A DNA stretch of 64,000 bases from an uncultured Caldilineaceae bacterium (GTDB lineage Bacteria > Chloroflexota > Anaerolineae > Caldilineales > Caldilineaceae). Every line of letters begins with the position of its first letter. Within the stretch, counting starts at the first letter, position 1. Below are positions 16,468 through 25,404 of this stretch, in pieces. The notes under the pieces are model-generated. The model did not search any database. It was not told the DNA's origin and saw only the letters and a program-made list of their open reading frames with translations. Location of the stretch: the NCBI GenBank assembly GCA_951813625.1, contig CATOTS010000005.1:248001-312000 (forward strand), read 5' to 3'. The position numbers and the translations under genes were made by a program.

Positions 16468-17406
16468 GTGCAAAGCCAGACGCTCCGCTATCGCGACGAC
16501 GGCACAATCGTACTTTATCTCACCGAAGTCGATGACCCCGGCCCCGGCGAAGTCCAGGTCTCCGGCGGCGCCTGCGGCATCTGCTCCTGGGACATCGTCA
16601 CCGCCAAGCTCGGCGCTAACATGAATCCCGTAGCCCCGCCCGGCCACGAAGGCGTCGGCTACGTCTCCAAAGTCGGCGCCGGCGTCACCAACCTAAAGGA
16701 AGGCGACCGCATCGCCGGCGGCGGCTTCGCCACCGTCCGCAACTTCGCCAGCGACAAGGTCTACCCCATCCCCCCTTCCGACCTCGCCGATGAACACTGG
16801 ATCGTCGAGCCCGTCGCCTGCGCCGTCACCGGCATCGACCAAACAAACCTCCAGGCCGGCGACACAGTCGCCCTCGTCGGCTGCGGTTTCATGGGACAGC
16901 TCATCCTGCAGGGTCTCCTCCATTCGCCTGTCGGCCGCCTTATCGCAATCGACATCGTCGCCGACCGCCTGCAGCTCGCCCGCGACCAGGGCGCACAGGA
17001 GACCATCAACCTTTCAGACCACGACCGCGACGAGCTCGCCGCATCGCTGAAGGACCAACAGATCGACGTCGTCGTCGACGCCTCCGGCAGCCAGGCCGGT
17101 CTCGACCTTTCGACGGACATCGTAAAATCGGGCGGACGCATCAACCTGTTCGGCTGGATCAAGGGCCAGGAGGCCAGCTTCGATCCCACCAAGTGGCACT
17201 TGGGCGGCTTCACCGTCGTCAACTCTTCTCCGGGCGCAAAAATACGCGATACCTTTCCCGTCGCCATCAACCTTATCCACGCCGGCGTTTTTGACCTGCG
17301 CCCGCTGGTGTCGCATACGACAACCCTGGGCGGTTATCCCTCGCTGATGGAGGAGATCCTTGCCGGCGAACCCTCCTACGTCAAGGGAGTGGTGACGCTC
17401 GGCTAA
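16468..17406 (+). CDS. MDR-family (zinc-type) alcohol/polyol dehydrogenase
   Basis: 312 residues from a GTG preceded by AAGGAGAACACC. GACGICSWDIVTAK carries the catalytic-zinc cysteine, and PPGHEGVGYVSKVGAG is the GHE motif. The Rossmann fold starts at DTVALVGCGFMGQLILQGLL. The protein is shorter than typical MDR enzymes (about 340-370) and lacks the four-cysteine structural-zinc lobe. It likely oxidises a sugar or polyol hydroxyl with NAD(P). It precedes the isomerase/SDR/Gfo operon on the same strand, but a predicted promoter separates them. Confidence 0.85.
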   Translation: MQSQTLRYRDDGTIVLYLTEVDDPGPGEVQVSGGACGICSWDIVTAKLGANMNPVAPPGHEGVGYVSKVGAGVTNLKEGDRIAGGGFATVRNFASDKVYPIPPSDLADEHWIVEPVACAVTGIDQTNLQAGDTVALVGCGFMGQLILQGLLHSPVGRLIAIDIVADRLQLARDQGAQETINLSDHDRDELAASLKDQQIDVVVDASGSQAGLDLSTDIVKSGGRINLFGWIKGQEASFDPTKWHLGGFTVVNSSPGAKIRDTFPVAINLIHAGVFDLRPLVSHTTTLGGYPSLMEEILAGEPSYVKGVVTLG

Positions 17407-17488
17407 ACCTGGATTCGAAAGCCATTGACGCTGTAGAACCCGCCCACTGGCGCGCTGCATAAGTTGCCTCCAACACACCGCCGACAGT

Positions 17489-17517
17489 TTGCATTTTGAG
17501 ACACTCTTCCGTATGAT
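17489..17517 (+). promoter_or_regulatory. Predicted promoter of the isomerase-SDR-Gfo-PhyH operon
   Basis: TTGCAT, a 17-base spacer, then TATGAT at 17512-17517. It lies 132 bases upstream of the isomerase start, in a 243-base gap that holds no gene. Confidence 0.5.
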
Positions 17518-17649
17518 CACGCAAGCCGCGCCTGCCGCCCCGGATGGGCCGCCCAGCAGACAGCTTGGCCGGGCGCGAAAGGCCGTCAAGAACCAGGAAT
17601 CGTCTCGCGCGTTGCTTTTTCTCAGCGCGAACGGCAAGGAGTTGCGGCG

Positions 17650-18492
17650 ATGAAACTGGGTTACAGCACATGGGGCACGCCAAACGTGCCCGTCGATGCC
17701 ATAGTCCGACATCTGGCCGAGCTCGGCTATGAAGGCGTCGAGTTGACGGTCCTCTCCCACCACACGACCGCGCTCGAAAAACTGACCCCAGACGAGCGCC
17801 GCCGCATCCCCAAACTTCTACAGGACCACAATCTCGAGTTGCCGGCCATCGCCGGTCACGTCAGCCTCATGGACGAAGACCCCGACAGCCACGCCGCCAA
17901 CCTCGACCGCCTCAAGCGGACCATCGATCTTGCGGTCGAGTGGGCGTCGGCAGATGGCCCTCCAGCCATCGACACAACCGCCGGCGGCACACCGGAAGAC
18001 TTTGATAGCAAGTTGGACTTTCTGACTGCCCGCATCCAGGAAGCGGCCGAGTACGCCCAGGCCCGAGGCGTCATCATCGCCCTCGAACCCCACGTCGGCT
18101 CGATTATCGACACGCCCGACCGCACACTCGAGCTTCTCAAGCGCGTCGGCTCCGAAGCCCTTGCCGTCAACTTCGACATCAGCCACTTCAACGTTATGGG
18201 CATCGGCATCGAGGAATCTGTCTCCAAGATGGCCCCCCATGCAGTCCACACGCACGTCAAAGACGAACGCGGCACCGTGCCCGACTTCGAATTCCTGATA
18301 CCCGGCGAAGGTGAGTTCGACTACGTCACCTATCTCAAGTCGATGCAGCGCCACGGCTACACCGGCTTCATCACCCCCGAAATCAGCAACATGGTGCAGC
18401 GCCAGCCCAATTACAATCCCCTGGCCGTAGCAACGCAGACCTACGCAACGATGGCCCAGGCTTTCGTCGACGCCGGCATCGAAAGGGCCTGA
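17650..18492 (+). CDS. Sugar phosphate isomerase/epimerase (xylose isomerase-like TIM barrel)
   Basis: 280 residues with AAGGAGTTGCGGCG before the ATG. The AP-endonuclease-2/xylose-isomerase-like barrel is clear: YEGVELTVLSHH early, VIIALEPHVG with a metal glutamate, LAVNFDISHFNVMG with Asp and His metal ligands, HTHVKDERG, and FITPEIS with the last glutamate. Members include inosose dehydratase (IolE), inosose isomerase (IolI) and D-tagatose/allulose epimerases. It is the first gene of a five-gene plus-strand operon with SDR, Gfo and PhyH enzymes, which suggests oxidation and isomerisation of a sugar, cyclitol or uronate. Confidence 0.9.
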   Translation: MKLGYSTWGTPNVPVDAIVRHLAELGYEGVELTVLSHHTTALEKLTPDERRRIPKLLQDHNLELPAIAGHVSLMDEDPDSHAANLDRLKRTIDLAVEWASADGPPAIDTTAGGTPEDFDSKLDFLTARIQEAAEYAQARGVIIALEPHVGSIIDTPDRTLELLKRVGSEALAVNFDISHFNVMGIGIEESVSKMAPHAVHTHVKDERGTVPDFEFLIPGEGEFDYVTYLKSMQRHGYTGFITPEISNMVQRQPNYNPLAVATQTYATMAQAFVDAGIERA

Positions 18493-18539
18493 ACGGAATA
18501 ACTTTTCACGGGACATTTCTGACATAAGAGGAGACAGTC

Positions 18540-19307
18540 GTGTCAAATGAAGTAAGTTTTGATCTCAGCGGCAAGGTAATGGTTGTAACCGGTGCCGGCA
18601 AGGGCATCGGCAAATCGATCGCCGAGACGGCCGCCGCCTTCGGCGCAAGCCTCGCGCTCGGCAGCCGCACCCTCAGCGAATGCGAAGAGGTAGCGGAAAC
18701 CTGCCGCGCACACGGCGTCCAGGCCAGGGCCTGGCAGCTCGACGTGACCTGCCTGGACAGCATAGACCAGTTCGTTGCTGACGTATGGGACGCCTTCGGC
18801 CGCATCGACTCGGTCGTGAACAACGCCGGCAACAACATCCCCAAACCGGCCCTCGACTACAGCGAAGAGGAGTTCGACAGCATCAACGACGTCAACTTCA
18901 AGGGCGCCTTCTTCATGTCGACCGCCTGCGTCCGTCGCATGATGGAGGCCGGCATCGAGGGCAGCGTCATCAATATCAGTTCGCAGGTCGGCGTTGTCGG
19001 CGGCCCGCTGCGCGTAGTTTACGCCTCGGCAAAGGGCGCAATCGGCCAAATGACCCGTTCGCTGGCGGTTGAGTGGGCGCCCGACGGCATCACCGTCAAC
19101 GCCGTTGCACCGACCTTCACGCGCACCCCTCTGCTTGAGCGCGCCATACAGAATCCCGACTTCGCCAAGAACCTCGAAAAGATCCCGATGGGCCGGATAG
19201 CCGAGCCGCACGAAATCGCCGGCGCCGTCATCTACATGGCTTCAGACGCTGCCAGGATGGTGACAGGACAGGTCCTGGTCGTGGATGGCGGCTATACATC
19301 GGTGTAG
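18540..19307 (+). CDS. Short-chain dehydrogenase/reductase
   Basis: 255 residues from a GTG preceded by AAGAGGAGACAGTC. TGAGKGIG (residues 18-24) is the NAD(P)-binding motif, NNAG at 94-97 stabilises the central sheet, and S148, Y161 and K165 (YASAK) form the catalytic set. It is a classical FabG-like SDR. Its place between a sugar isomerase and a Gfo dehydrogenase suggests oxidation of a sugar hydroxyl rather than fatty-acid synthesis. Confidence 0.92.
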   Translation: MSNEVSFDLSGKVMVVTGAGKGIGKSIAETAAAFGASLALGSRTLSECEEVAETCRAHGVQARAWQLDVTCLDSIDQFVADVWDAFGRIDSVVNNAGNNIPKPALDYSEEEFDSINDVNFKGAFFMSTACVRRMMEAGIEGSVINISSQVGVVGGPLRVVYASAKGAIGQMTRSLAVEWAPDGITVNAVAPTFTRTPLLERAIQNPDFAKNLEKIPMGRIAEPHEIAGAVIYMASDAARMVTGQVLVVDGGYTSV

Positions 19308-19388
19308 GGCGCGGCGTATTCCCAATCGCCGGCCGCGTCTCGCCATATCGGAAGTAACACTGTTTACCAAGGCAAAACGGACCGACCC

Positions 19389-20510
19389 ATGCCCACGAAG
19401 TTACGTGCAGCGATCATAGGCGCAGGCAGTATCGGCGGCGCCCACATTCAAGGGTACCTGGATACAGGGCGCTTCGACATCGTCGCATTGGCCGATTTGA
19501 ACGCCGAGGCGATGGCGGAAGCCAACGAACTTTACGACATCGCCCCCGTACACTACCTCGATGCCCGCCAAATGATGGAAGAGGTGCGGCCCGACGTAGT
19601 CTCAGTCTGCACCTGGCACAAGGGCCACTCGCCCTGGACAATCGCGGCCGCCGCCTTCAAGCCGCAGGCAATCCTGTGCGAGAAACCGATGGCCGACACC
19701 GTCGGCGCCGCCGAACGAATGCTGATCGCCTGCGAACGCAACGACGTCAAGCTGGCGATCGCGCACCAGCGCCGCTTCTTGCCCTCCTATACCCTCGCCA
19801 GGAATCTCATCGCCGAAAAGGCCGTCGGCGACGTCAACCTCATCCAGAGCCTGGGAGGAGACGGCCTGCCCAACTTCAGTTCGCACCAGGCCGATATGTA
19901 CCGTTACCTGCTCTCCGATGACGAATGCATCTGGGTCATGGGCAACATCGAACGCAAGACCGACCAGTACGAACGCGCGACCCGCATAGAGGACCGCGCT
20001 ATGGCCGTCTTCCAGTTCGCAGGCGGTCCGCGTGCCATGATCCTGAGCGACCTTGTGACCAACCATTACCAGGGCGCGCTGATCTACGGCAGCGACGGCA
20101 TGATCAACCTCACGACCGAATCGCTTCAGCTCCTGAATTCAGAAACCGGTGGCCGCTGGGAGCTGCGTGTTCCCGACGGCAAGTTTTTCACCGTTGAGGC
20201 CGTAGGACACCGCTTCGAGTGGATCGAAGGCGCCGCTGCCCAAGCCGACGAGCTCGCCGACTGGGTGGAAGGCAAGATAGAAGTGCACCGCGGTCAGGGC
20301 GAGCACGGCTACAAGGCGCTGCAGATGGTCCACGCCGTATACGAGTCGGCGCGCATGCATGAGAAGGTGGAAATGCCTCTGCAGACGCGCGTGAATCCGC
20401 TCGATCTAATGGTCGAATCAGGCCACTTGACCCCACAGCGCCCCGGCAGGTACGATATACGCATTGGTCGCCTGCGCAATGAGAATATGACCGAAGACAC
20501 CGAGAACTGA
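19389..20510 (+). CDS. Gfo/Idh/MocA-family oxidoreductase
   Basis: 373 residues. The N-terminal Rossmann domain has AIIGAGSIGGAHIQGY, and the family lysine motif is CEKPMAD. The C-terminal alpha/beta domain contains HQRRFLPSY and VEAVGHRFEWIEGAAAQADEL. These enzymes oxidise or reduce sugars, inositols and their keto forms with NAD(P). Within the operon it may act with the SDR in a keto-sugar pathway. The start at 19389 fits the homology; only a weak purine run precedes it. Confidence 0.92.
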   Translation: MPTKLRAAIIGAGSIGGAHIQGYLDTGRFDIVALADLNAEAMAEANELYDIAPVHYLDARQMMEEVRPDVVSVCTWHKGHSPWTIAAAAFKPQAILCEKPMADTVGAAERMLIACERNDVKLAIAHQRRFLPSYTLARNLIAEKAVGDVNLIQSLGGDGLPNFSSHQADMYRYLLSDDECIWVMGNIERKTDQYERATRIEDRAMAVFQFAGGPRAMILSDLVTNHYQGALIYGSDGMINLTTESLQLLNSETGGRWELRVPDGKFFTVEAVGHRFEWIEGAAAQADELADWVEGKIEVHRGQGEHGYKALQMVHAVYESARMHEKVEMPLQTRVNPLDLMVESGHLTPQRPGRYDIRIGRLRNENMTEDTEN

Positions 20511-20560
20511 CCGCAATCACGCTCTGATTGCAACGCAGCCGCCACAAGGAGGGCTCGACC

Positions 20561-21529
20561 ATGCGACTCACCGACGAACAGTTGGCTCACTTTGACGAAA
20601 ATGGCTATGTGCTCGTCAAAGGTGTTTTCGACCCGGAGGCGGACATCGACCCTGTGATCGAAGAGTACAAGGGCGTGCTGGACAATCTCGCGCACGACCT
20701 GTCCGACGCGGGCGATATAACTTCACTCTACGAGGAGCTGCCCTTCGCCGAGCGGCTGATCGCCATCTACCAGGAAAGCGGCAAGGTGCATGCACAGTAC
20801 TTCGACTTTTCGCTCCCGCAAGGCGGCGTGAAACCGGATACGCCCTTCTGGGCCGGGCCCGCCGTCTTCCGCATGTTGACCAACGAAAGCCTGCTCGACG
20901 CTGCCGAGTCGATAATCGGCGGGGAAATCTACTCTAACCCCGTGCAGCACGTCCGCCTCAAGCCGCCCGAACATCTCACACCCGTCAACCAGGAGACCGG
21001 ACGCGTCCAACTGGGTAAGACGCCCGTTCACCAGGACCACGGCGTCGTGCGTGTGGAGGCCGATGAGACACAGATGCTGACCGTCTGGTTCCCGCTCATG
21101 GACGTGACGGTCGAGAACGGATGCCTGTGCGTCTGGCCCGGCAGCCACAAGCGCGGCCTGCTCGACCACTGTCATACCAAGCTTGGGATAGCCGTTCCCG
21201 GAAAGCTGCTGCAAGGCAAGGCTGTGCCCATGATCATGGAAAAAGGCGACGCGCTCCTGATGCACAAGCAGACGCTGCACGCCTCCTACGCCAATACCAG
21301 TGACAAAGTTCGCTGGAGTTTCGACTTGCGCTATAACCCCATCGGCCAGGCGACGGGCCGTCCCTCCTTCCCCGGCTTCGTGGCGCGCAGCCGCCAATAC
21401 CCGGAAACCATTCTCCGCGAGCCAGCCGAATGGGAAACACTGTGGCGTGAGACGCGAGACCACATGGCGCGGGTCGAGGACATGAGCAGTTTCCACCGCT
21501 GGACCGAAGACAATCCTGTGTGCGCCTAG
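20561..21529 (+). CDS. Phytanoyl-CoA dioxygenase (PhyH) family oxygenase
   Basis: 322 residues starting MRLTDEQLAHFDENGYVLVKG, with AAGGAGGGC upstream. The Fe(II)/2-oxoglutarate site is visible: His157 and Asp159 (PVHQDHG), distal His240 (TLHASYAN), and an arginine in VRWSFDLRY that would bind 2-oxoglutarate. PhyH proteins hydroxylate acyl-CoAs, ectoine and many small molecules. Linked Gfo/Idh and isomerase genes suggest hydroxylation or demethylation of a sugar or osmolyte rather than phytanic acid. An ATG at 20528 is in frame but lacks a ribosome site. Confidence 0.9.
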   Translation: MRLTDEQLAHFDENGYVLVKGVFDPEADIDPVIEEYKGVLDNLAHDLSDAGDITSLYEELPFAERLIAIYQESGKVHAQYFDFSLPQGGVKPDTPFWAGPAVFRMLTNESLLDAAESIIGGEIYSNPVQHVRLKPPEHLTPVNQETGRVQLGKTPVHQDHGVVRVEADETQMLTVWFPLMDVTVENGCLCVWPGSHKRGLLDHCHTKLGIAVPGKLLQGKAVPMIMEKGDALLMHKQTLHASYANTSDKVRWSFDLRYNPIGQATGRPSFPGFVARSRQYPETILREPAEWETLWRETRDHMARVEDMSSFHRWTEDNPVCA

Positions 21530-21597
21530 CAACTCCCGCCCAGCGAACGCGACAATAATGTATCGAGCTTCGCCTGTATTGACTAAAGGGTCCTGAT

Positions 21598-22620
21598 ATG
21601 ACGACCGATTCCGGTGCGCAACCTCTGAAGATGGCCCAATACGGCACAAGGCACGGCCACGCCGCCGGCAAGCTGCAAGCCATGCAGGACTCGCCCGACG
21701 TGGAAGTCGTCGGCCTCTTCGAACCCGATGCGGACCGCCGCGCCGCGCTCGAAGGTGCGGACGGCCCATTCGGCCGCGTGCGCTGGTACGTCTCAGAGGA
21801 TGAGCTGCTTTCAGACAGCTCAGTAGTCGCCGTCGCGTCCGAAGGCGAAAACGCTGAGAGCCTGCCGCAAACCGAAGCGCTGATAGACGCCGGCAAGCAC
21901 GTCTGGTATGACAAGCCGGCCGGAGAGGACTGGCCCCGCTGGCAGCGAGTGATTGAGAAAGCTCAGGCCCAGGATCTGCTGATTCAGATGGGCTACATGT
22001 TCCGCTACCAGCACGGCTTCTGCCAGATCGCCGAGTGGGTCCACACCGGCCTACTGGGCGACGTCTACTGCACGCGCGCCCATATGTCGACAACGCTCGA
22101 CGATGCCAGCCGCGTTAAGCTCGCCCGGCACCAGGGGGGCTTATTCTTCGACCTCGCCGGGCATATGCTCGACCAGGTCGTCTGGCTGATGGGCCGGCCA
22201 ACCCGCGCCTCCGGCTTCTTTCGCACTGATGCCGGCGACTCGACAAGCGGCTCGGACAACACGCTCGGCGTACTTGAATTCGAGAATGGGCTTGCCATCG
22301 TCGATATCGCGGGAATGGAGCCCAGGCCGGTGGCCCGCCGCTTCGAAGTCTACGGCACCCGCGGCAGCGCGATCCTGCTGGAGCCGTTCGAGCCGCCGCA
22401 TACAATTCGCCTCTGCCTCGAAGAGGCCGCCGCCGGCTTCCAGGCAGGCGCCCAGAATGTACCGGTGACAACGCAAAGCCGGCAACAGACCTACGAACAG
22501 GAGCTCGTGGCCTTCGTCGCCACCCTGCGAGGCCAGCAGCCACCCGACCGTTCCCCGGAGCACGAACTCCTCGTCCAGGAGACGCTCCTGCGGCTAACGG
22601 GTCGAATCGAAGACAATTGA
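21598..22620 (+). CDS. Gfo/Idh/MocA-family oxidoreductase (second copy)
   Basis: 340 residues. The nucleotide-binding start is unusual (QYGTRHGHAAGKLQAM rather than GxGxxG), and the catalytic-lysine motif is YDKPAGED, with Asp in place of Glu. The C-terminal domain holds GGLFFDLAGHMLDQVVWLMG, in which the aspartate and histidine are family-typical. It ends the five-gene operon. The changed dinucleotide loop may mean weaker or different cofactor binding, so it could be a specialised or auxiliary subunit. Confidence 0.85.
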   Translation: MTTDSGAQPLKMAQYGTRHGHAAGKLQAMQDSPDVEVVGLFEPDADRRAALEGADGPFGRVRWYVSEDELLSDSSVVAVASEGENAESLPQTEALIDAGKHVWYDKPAGEDWPRWQRVIEKAQAQDLLIQMGYMFRYQHGFCQIAEWVHTGLLGDVYCTRAHMSTTLDDASRVKLARHQGGLFFDLAGHMLDQVVWLMGRPTRASGFFRTDAGDSTSGSDNTLGVLEFENGLAIVDIAGMEPRPVARRFEVYGTRGSAILLEPFEPPHTIRLCLEEAAAGFQAGAQNVPVTTQSRQQTYEQELVAFVATLRGQQPPDRSPEHELLVQETLLRLTGRIEDN

Positions 22621-22624
22621 ATTT

Positions 22625-22649
22625 GGTCCTTTTCGGGATCTGAAGGACC
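22625..22649. terminator. Hairpin between convergent operons
   Basis: GGTCCTT and AAGGACC form a 7-bp stem with an 11-base loop, 4 bases after the Gfo stop and before the end of the convergent membrane-protein gene. There is no strong T-run, so termination is only likely. Confidence 0.4.
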
Positions 22650-22686
22650 GCCTCTTCAAAGTGCCCGACTCACCGAGGCCGCACTT

Positions 22687-24057
22687 TCACGCTCGCGCAT
22701 GACGCAAGCGGATCGACAGATAGATGCGCTGCGAACGCCGCCACAGCCATGCGTTTCGCACTGTCGAGCCAGCGGCAAATGCCACCATCGCCAAGTGAAC
22801 GCCCGGCAGCGCGCACAGAGCCGCGCCGAACCCGTCGGTCGTCGCACAAAGCCCGCTGTCCCGTAAGCTCCCCAAGGTCAGCAGTAGGGCCACCGTTGTC
22901 ACCGACATCGCCACCGCCTCGGTGATGCCGCGCGTGCGCTGACCGTTGATCAGCACGCCCTGAAACCAGCTGGAAGCCGCCGTCAGCGCGGGCAACGGGA
23001 CCATCAACCAAAGGGCGGCCTGCGCCTGCCTCAGCAGGTCGGGCGGCAGCGCGGCCACCCGGCCAAACAGATAGTTGCCCACTGGAGTAACCGCCAGAAC
23101 GAGGGGGACCGCCGCAAGGGACAGCCCCAACTGCCAGGTAAACCGCCGCAACGCCTCAATCGACCCCGGCCGTTCCAAAAGCACGATCACCGCTTCCACG
23201 TACGCGATGGCAGCGCTATTGACTACGATCAATACGCCGTACAGGACCGGCCACACGGCTAGCGAACCGAGTGAGTCCGGCATCCGGCTGAGGCTTGCGC
23301 TGACAAGCGGTTGAAGCAATATCTGCATCAGTGTAGTCAGCACCAGAGGCAGATAGAGACGCATGAACCGATTGACCGTAAGCGGCTGCTCGCCTGGCGC
23401 AGTTCCCATAAGACTCTTCCCCACAACAGGTCTCACCCGCGCGGTCGCATACAAGGCTTCAAATGTGACGCCGCCGGTTATCGCCGCCGTGGCTATCACG
23501 AGGCCGTCCCAGTTGGAGAGCCAGAACAGACCGAGGGCAAGTGCGACTTCGATTGAGAGCCGCAGGAACGTGCCGATAGTAATCGCACTCGTTTCACCAC
23601 AACGGATGAGGACGCCGTACTGGAATCGTCTGACTGCCAGACTGGGGATGAATGGGAGCATGATGCCCACGGCGCTGCGCACAGGTTCGACGATTTCAGG
23701 CGGCGGGGCGATTAACTTGACTACGATGAAATCGAAGACGGGCGTAAAGGCCAGCAAGACGTGTGCGGAAGTGAGCCCGAGACTGACCCAGAGCATGTAT
23801 CTACGGCCCTGCAGGTACGAAGCCCGGTCTCTGCTCAGAGCGGTGGAGACCGCCATCATTGATATTGAAGGGGCCGCAAGAACCAGAACAAGGGAGAAGG
23901 CCAAGCCCCACGCCGCCAGTTGAACTTTCGGCTCGACAGTGCGGGCCACAACGGCCGCAAGTATTGGCTGCTCCACTGTCAGCATGAACCAGCTCAACGC
24001 CAGCGGCCACCAGGTCTTGAGGATTTCTTGCGGGGAGAGAGGAGGTATTGTAGTCAT
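22687..24057 (-). CDS. Polytopic membrane protein, MATE/MOP-like (possibly ANK-like)
   Basis: 456 residues with about 11-12 hydrophobic helices and no signal peptide. WWPLALSWFMLTVEQPILAA at the start and FMRLYLPLVLTTLMQILLQP in the middle look like two homologous halves, as in the MATE/flippase superfamily. The opening resembles the progressive-ankylosis (ANK) transporter family, but I hold that only loosely. It is the last gene of the minus-strand sugar-acid cluster, 18 bases after an MDR dehydrogenase, so it may move a substrate or product of that pathway. Confidence 0.6.
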   Translation of the reverse strand: MTTIPPLSPQEILKTWWPLALSWFMLTVEQPILAAVVARTVEPKVQLAAWGLAFSLVLVLAAPSISMMAVSTALSRDRASYLQGRRYMLWVSLGLTSAHVLLAFTPVFDFIVVKLIAPPPEIVEPVRSAVGIMLPFIPSLAVRRFQYGVLIRCGETSAITIGTFLRLSIEVALALGLFWLSNWDGLVIATAAITGGVTFEALYATARVRPVVGKSLMGTAPGEQPLTVNRFMRLYLPLVLTTLMQILLQPLVSASLSRMPDSLGSLAVWPVLYGVLIVVNSAAIAYVEAVIVLLERPGSIEALRRFTWQLGLSLAAVPLVLAVTPVGNYLFGRVAALPPDLLRQAQAALWLMVPLPALTAASSWFQGVLINGQRTRGITEAVAMSVTTVALLLTLGSLRDSGLCATTDGFGAALCALPGVHLAMVAFAAGSTVRNAWLWRRSQRIYLSIRLRHARA

Positions 24058-24075
24058 GCTGGAGGCGACTGTGAC

Positions 24076-25074
24076 CTATGCCGCCTGCCAGTCCAGAATC
24101 GTTCCCAACATTCCTGGCTCCCACCGAGCCAACGTATCATAGGCGGCCGCCGCATCCCGCCAGGCGAAGCGGTGGGTAGTGAGCGGGTCGACGACCACCC
24201 GCCCCGCGGCGAGCAGCTTGAGCGCTGTCGCCTGGTCGGCTTGGTGCGTCCACCAGCCCGGCGCCGAATCGTGCCTCGGCCGCGCGCTCTCATGGGCCCC
24301 CAACACCGTCAGCCCCTTCTTGTGCACGTCGCGATAGAAATTGACCGCCTCCGTCTCACCGCGCGTGCTGCCGAGCAGGACCACTCGCCCACCAAAGCGA
24401 GCTAGGTCAAACGCAGCTGGAATCGCTTCAGGATGGCCCGTCGCTTCGAATACAACGGCAGGCTCTTCGTCCCGGAACTGCTCGCGCAGGGCAGTTTTGA
24501 GCCCTTCACCAGCCGGTAGCACGGCATCGGCACTGAGCAACTCGGCAAACGCAAGACGGTCAGCATCTTTGTCGATTGACGCTACGGGCAGACCGCCATT
24601 GAGACGGGCCAGCTGCATTGCCAGCAGCCCTATGAGTCCGCAGCCGATGACCGCGACCGGTTCCCCCAATTCAATTCTGGCCTTTCGCACCGCTTGCATG
24701 GCGATCGAGATGAGGCGGAAGAAGACCGCCCGTTCATCCTTCAATCCTCCAGGCACGCGGCTACAGAGCTGAGCAGCCGCGGTTGCGTACATGCGGTGGT
24801 GCGCCTGGGAGGCAACCCGGTCCCCCGCGCGCCAGCCTTCCACTCCGGCGCCGACTGCGACGATTTCGCCAATGTGACTGTAACCGGTGCTCTGTGGATA
24901 CTGGGGCAACGTATTCGCGAGACCCAAAAGGAACGCCCTTTCCGTCCCTGGGCTGATCAACGACACCCGCGCCCGGATCAGCAACTCTCCTGGGCCGGCT
25001 TCTGGCATCCCGCACTCCTGCACCTCGGCGATGCCTTGTTCGACAAATTGTACCTGGTAATTCGATGCGGACAT
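24076..25074 (-). CDS. MDR-family zinc-type dehydrogenase
   Basis: 332 residues with AGGGGAATCAA before the ATG. VSLISPGTERAFLLG, QYPQSTGYSHIGEIVAVGAG and EPVAVIGCGLIGLLAMQLAR mark the MDR fold and Rossmann motif. The catalytic cysteine position reads LISPGTE, as in the TDH/Bi-domain-oxidoreductase-like subgroup that lacks the usual zinc cysteine. It likely acts on a sugar or sugar-acid hydroxyl. A 330-base gap separates it from the HAD gene upstream. Confidence 0.85.
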   Translation of the reverse strand: MSASNYQVQFVEQGIAEVQECGMPEAGPGELLIRARVSLISPGTERAFLLGLANTLPQYPQSTGYSHIGEIVAVGAGVEGWRAGDRVASQAHHRMYATAAAQLCSRVPGGLKDERAVFFRLISIAMQAVRKARIELGEPVAVIGCGLIGLLAMQLARLNGGLPVASIDKDADRLAFAELLSADAVLPAGEGLKTALREQFRDEEPAVVFEATGHPEAIPAAFDLARFGGRVVLLGSTRGETEAVNFYRDVHKKGLTVLGAHESARPRHDSAPGWWTHQADQATALKLLAAGRVVVDPLTTHRFAWRDAAAAYDTLARWEPGMLGTILDWQAA

Positions 25075-25404
25075 TTGATTCCCCCTGGCAATTGGGCAAG
25101 ACCCCTTTGCGTGTGAAGATCAACGAGTCATCGCGCATAGTTGGCGGATGGAGGGCCGAGATTCGTCCCAGATCGTGAAGAGCAAGTAGATTGCGCTTGG
25201 GGCGAGGACCGCGAGTAATCGCAGGGACCAGTTCGGGGTCCGAGCCCGCGCTTCAGAATCGTAAACGACCCGCCGCATTGCAAACGCGATTCACTGGGGG
25301 AATCCAAGAGGTGCCTCCAGTGCTCAAGTGCCCCTCATTCTGGAAGGCTACCGATCACCCTCGATACCTGCAATATGCCTAGGAGAAGTAGCTTGCTGAT
25401 TCCG
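25075..25404. other. Intergenic region with no recognised gene
   Basis: 330 bases between the HAD-family stop and the MDR start (both minus strand). I see no tRNA, repeat or convincing promoter. It may carry a second promoter for the MDR and membrane-protein pair. Confidence 0.5.
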
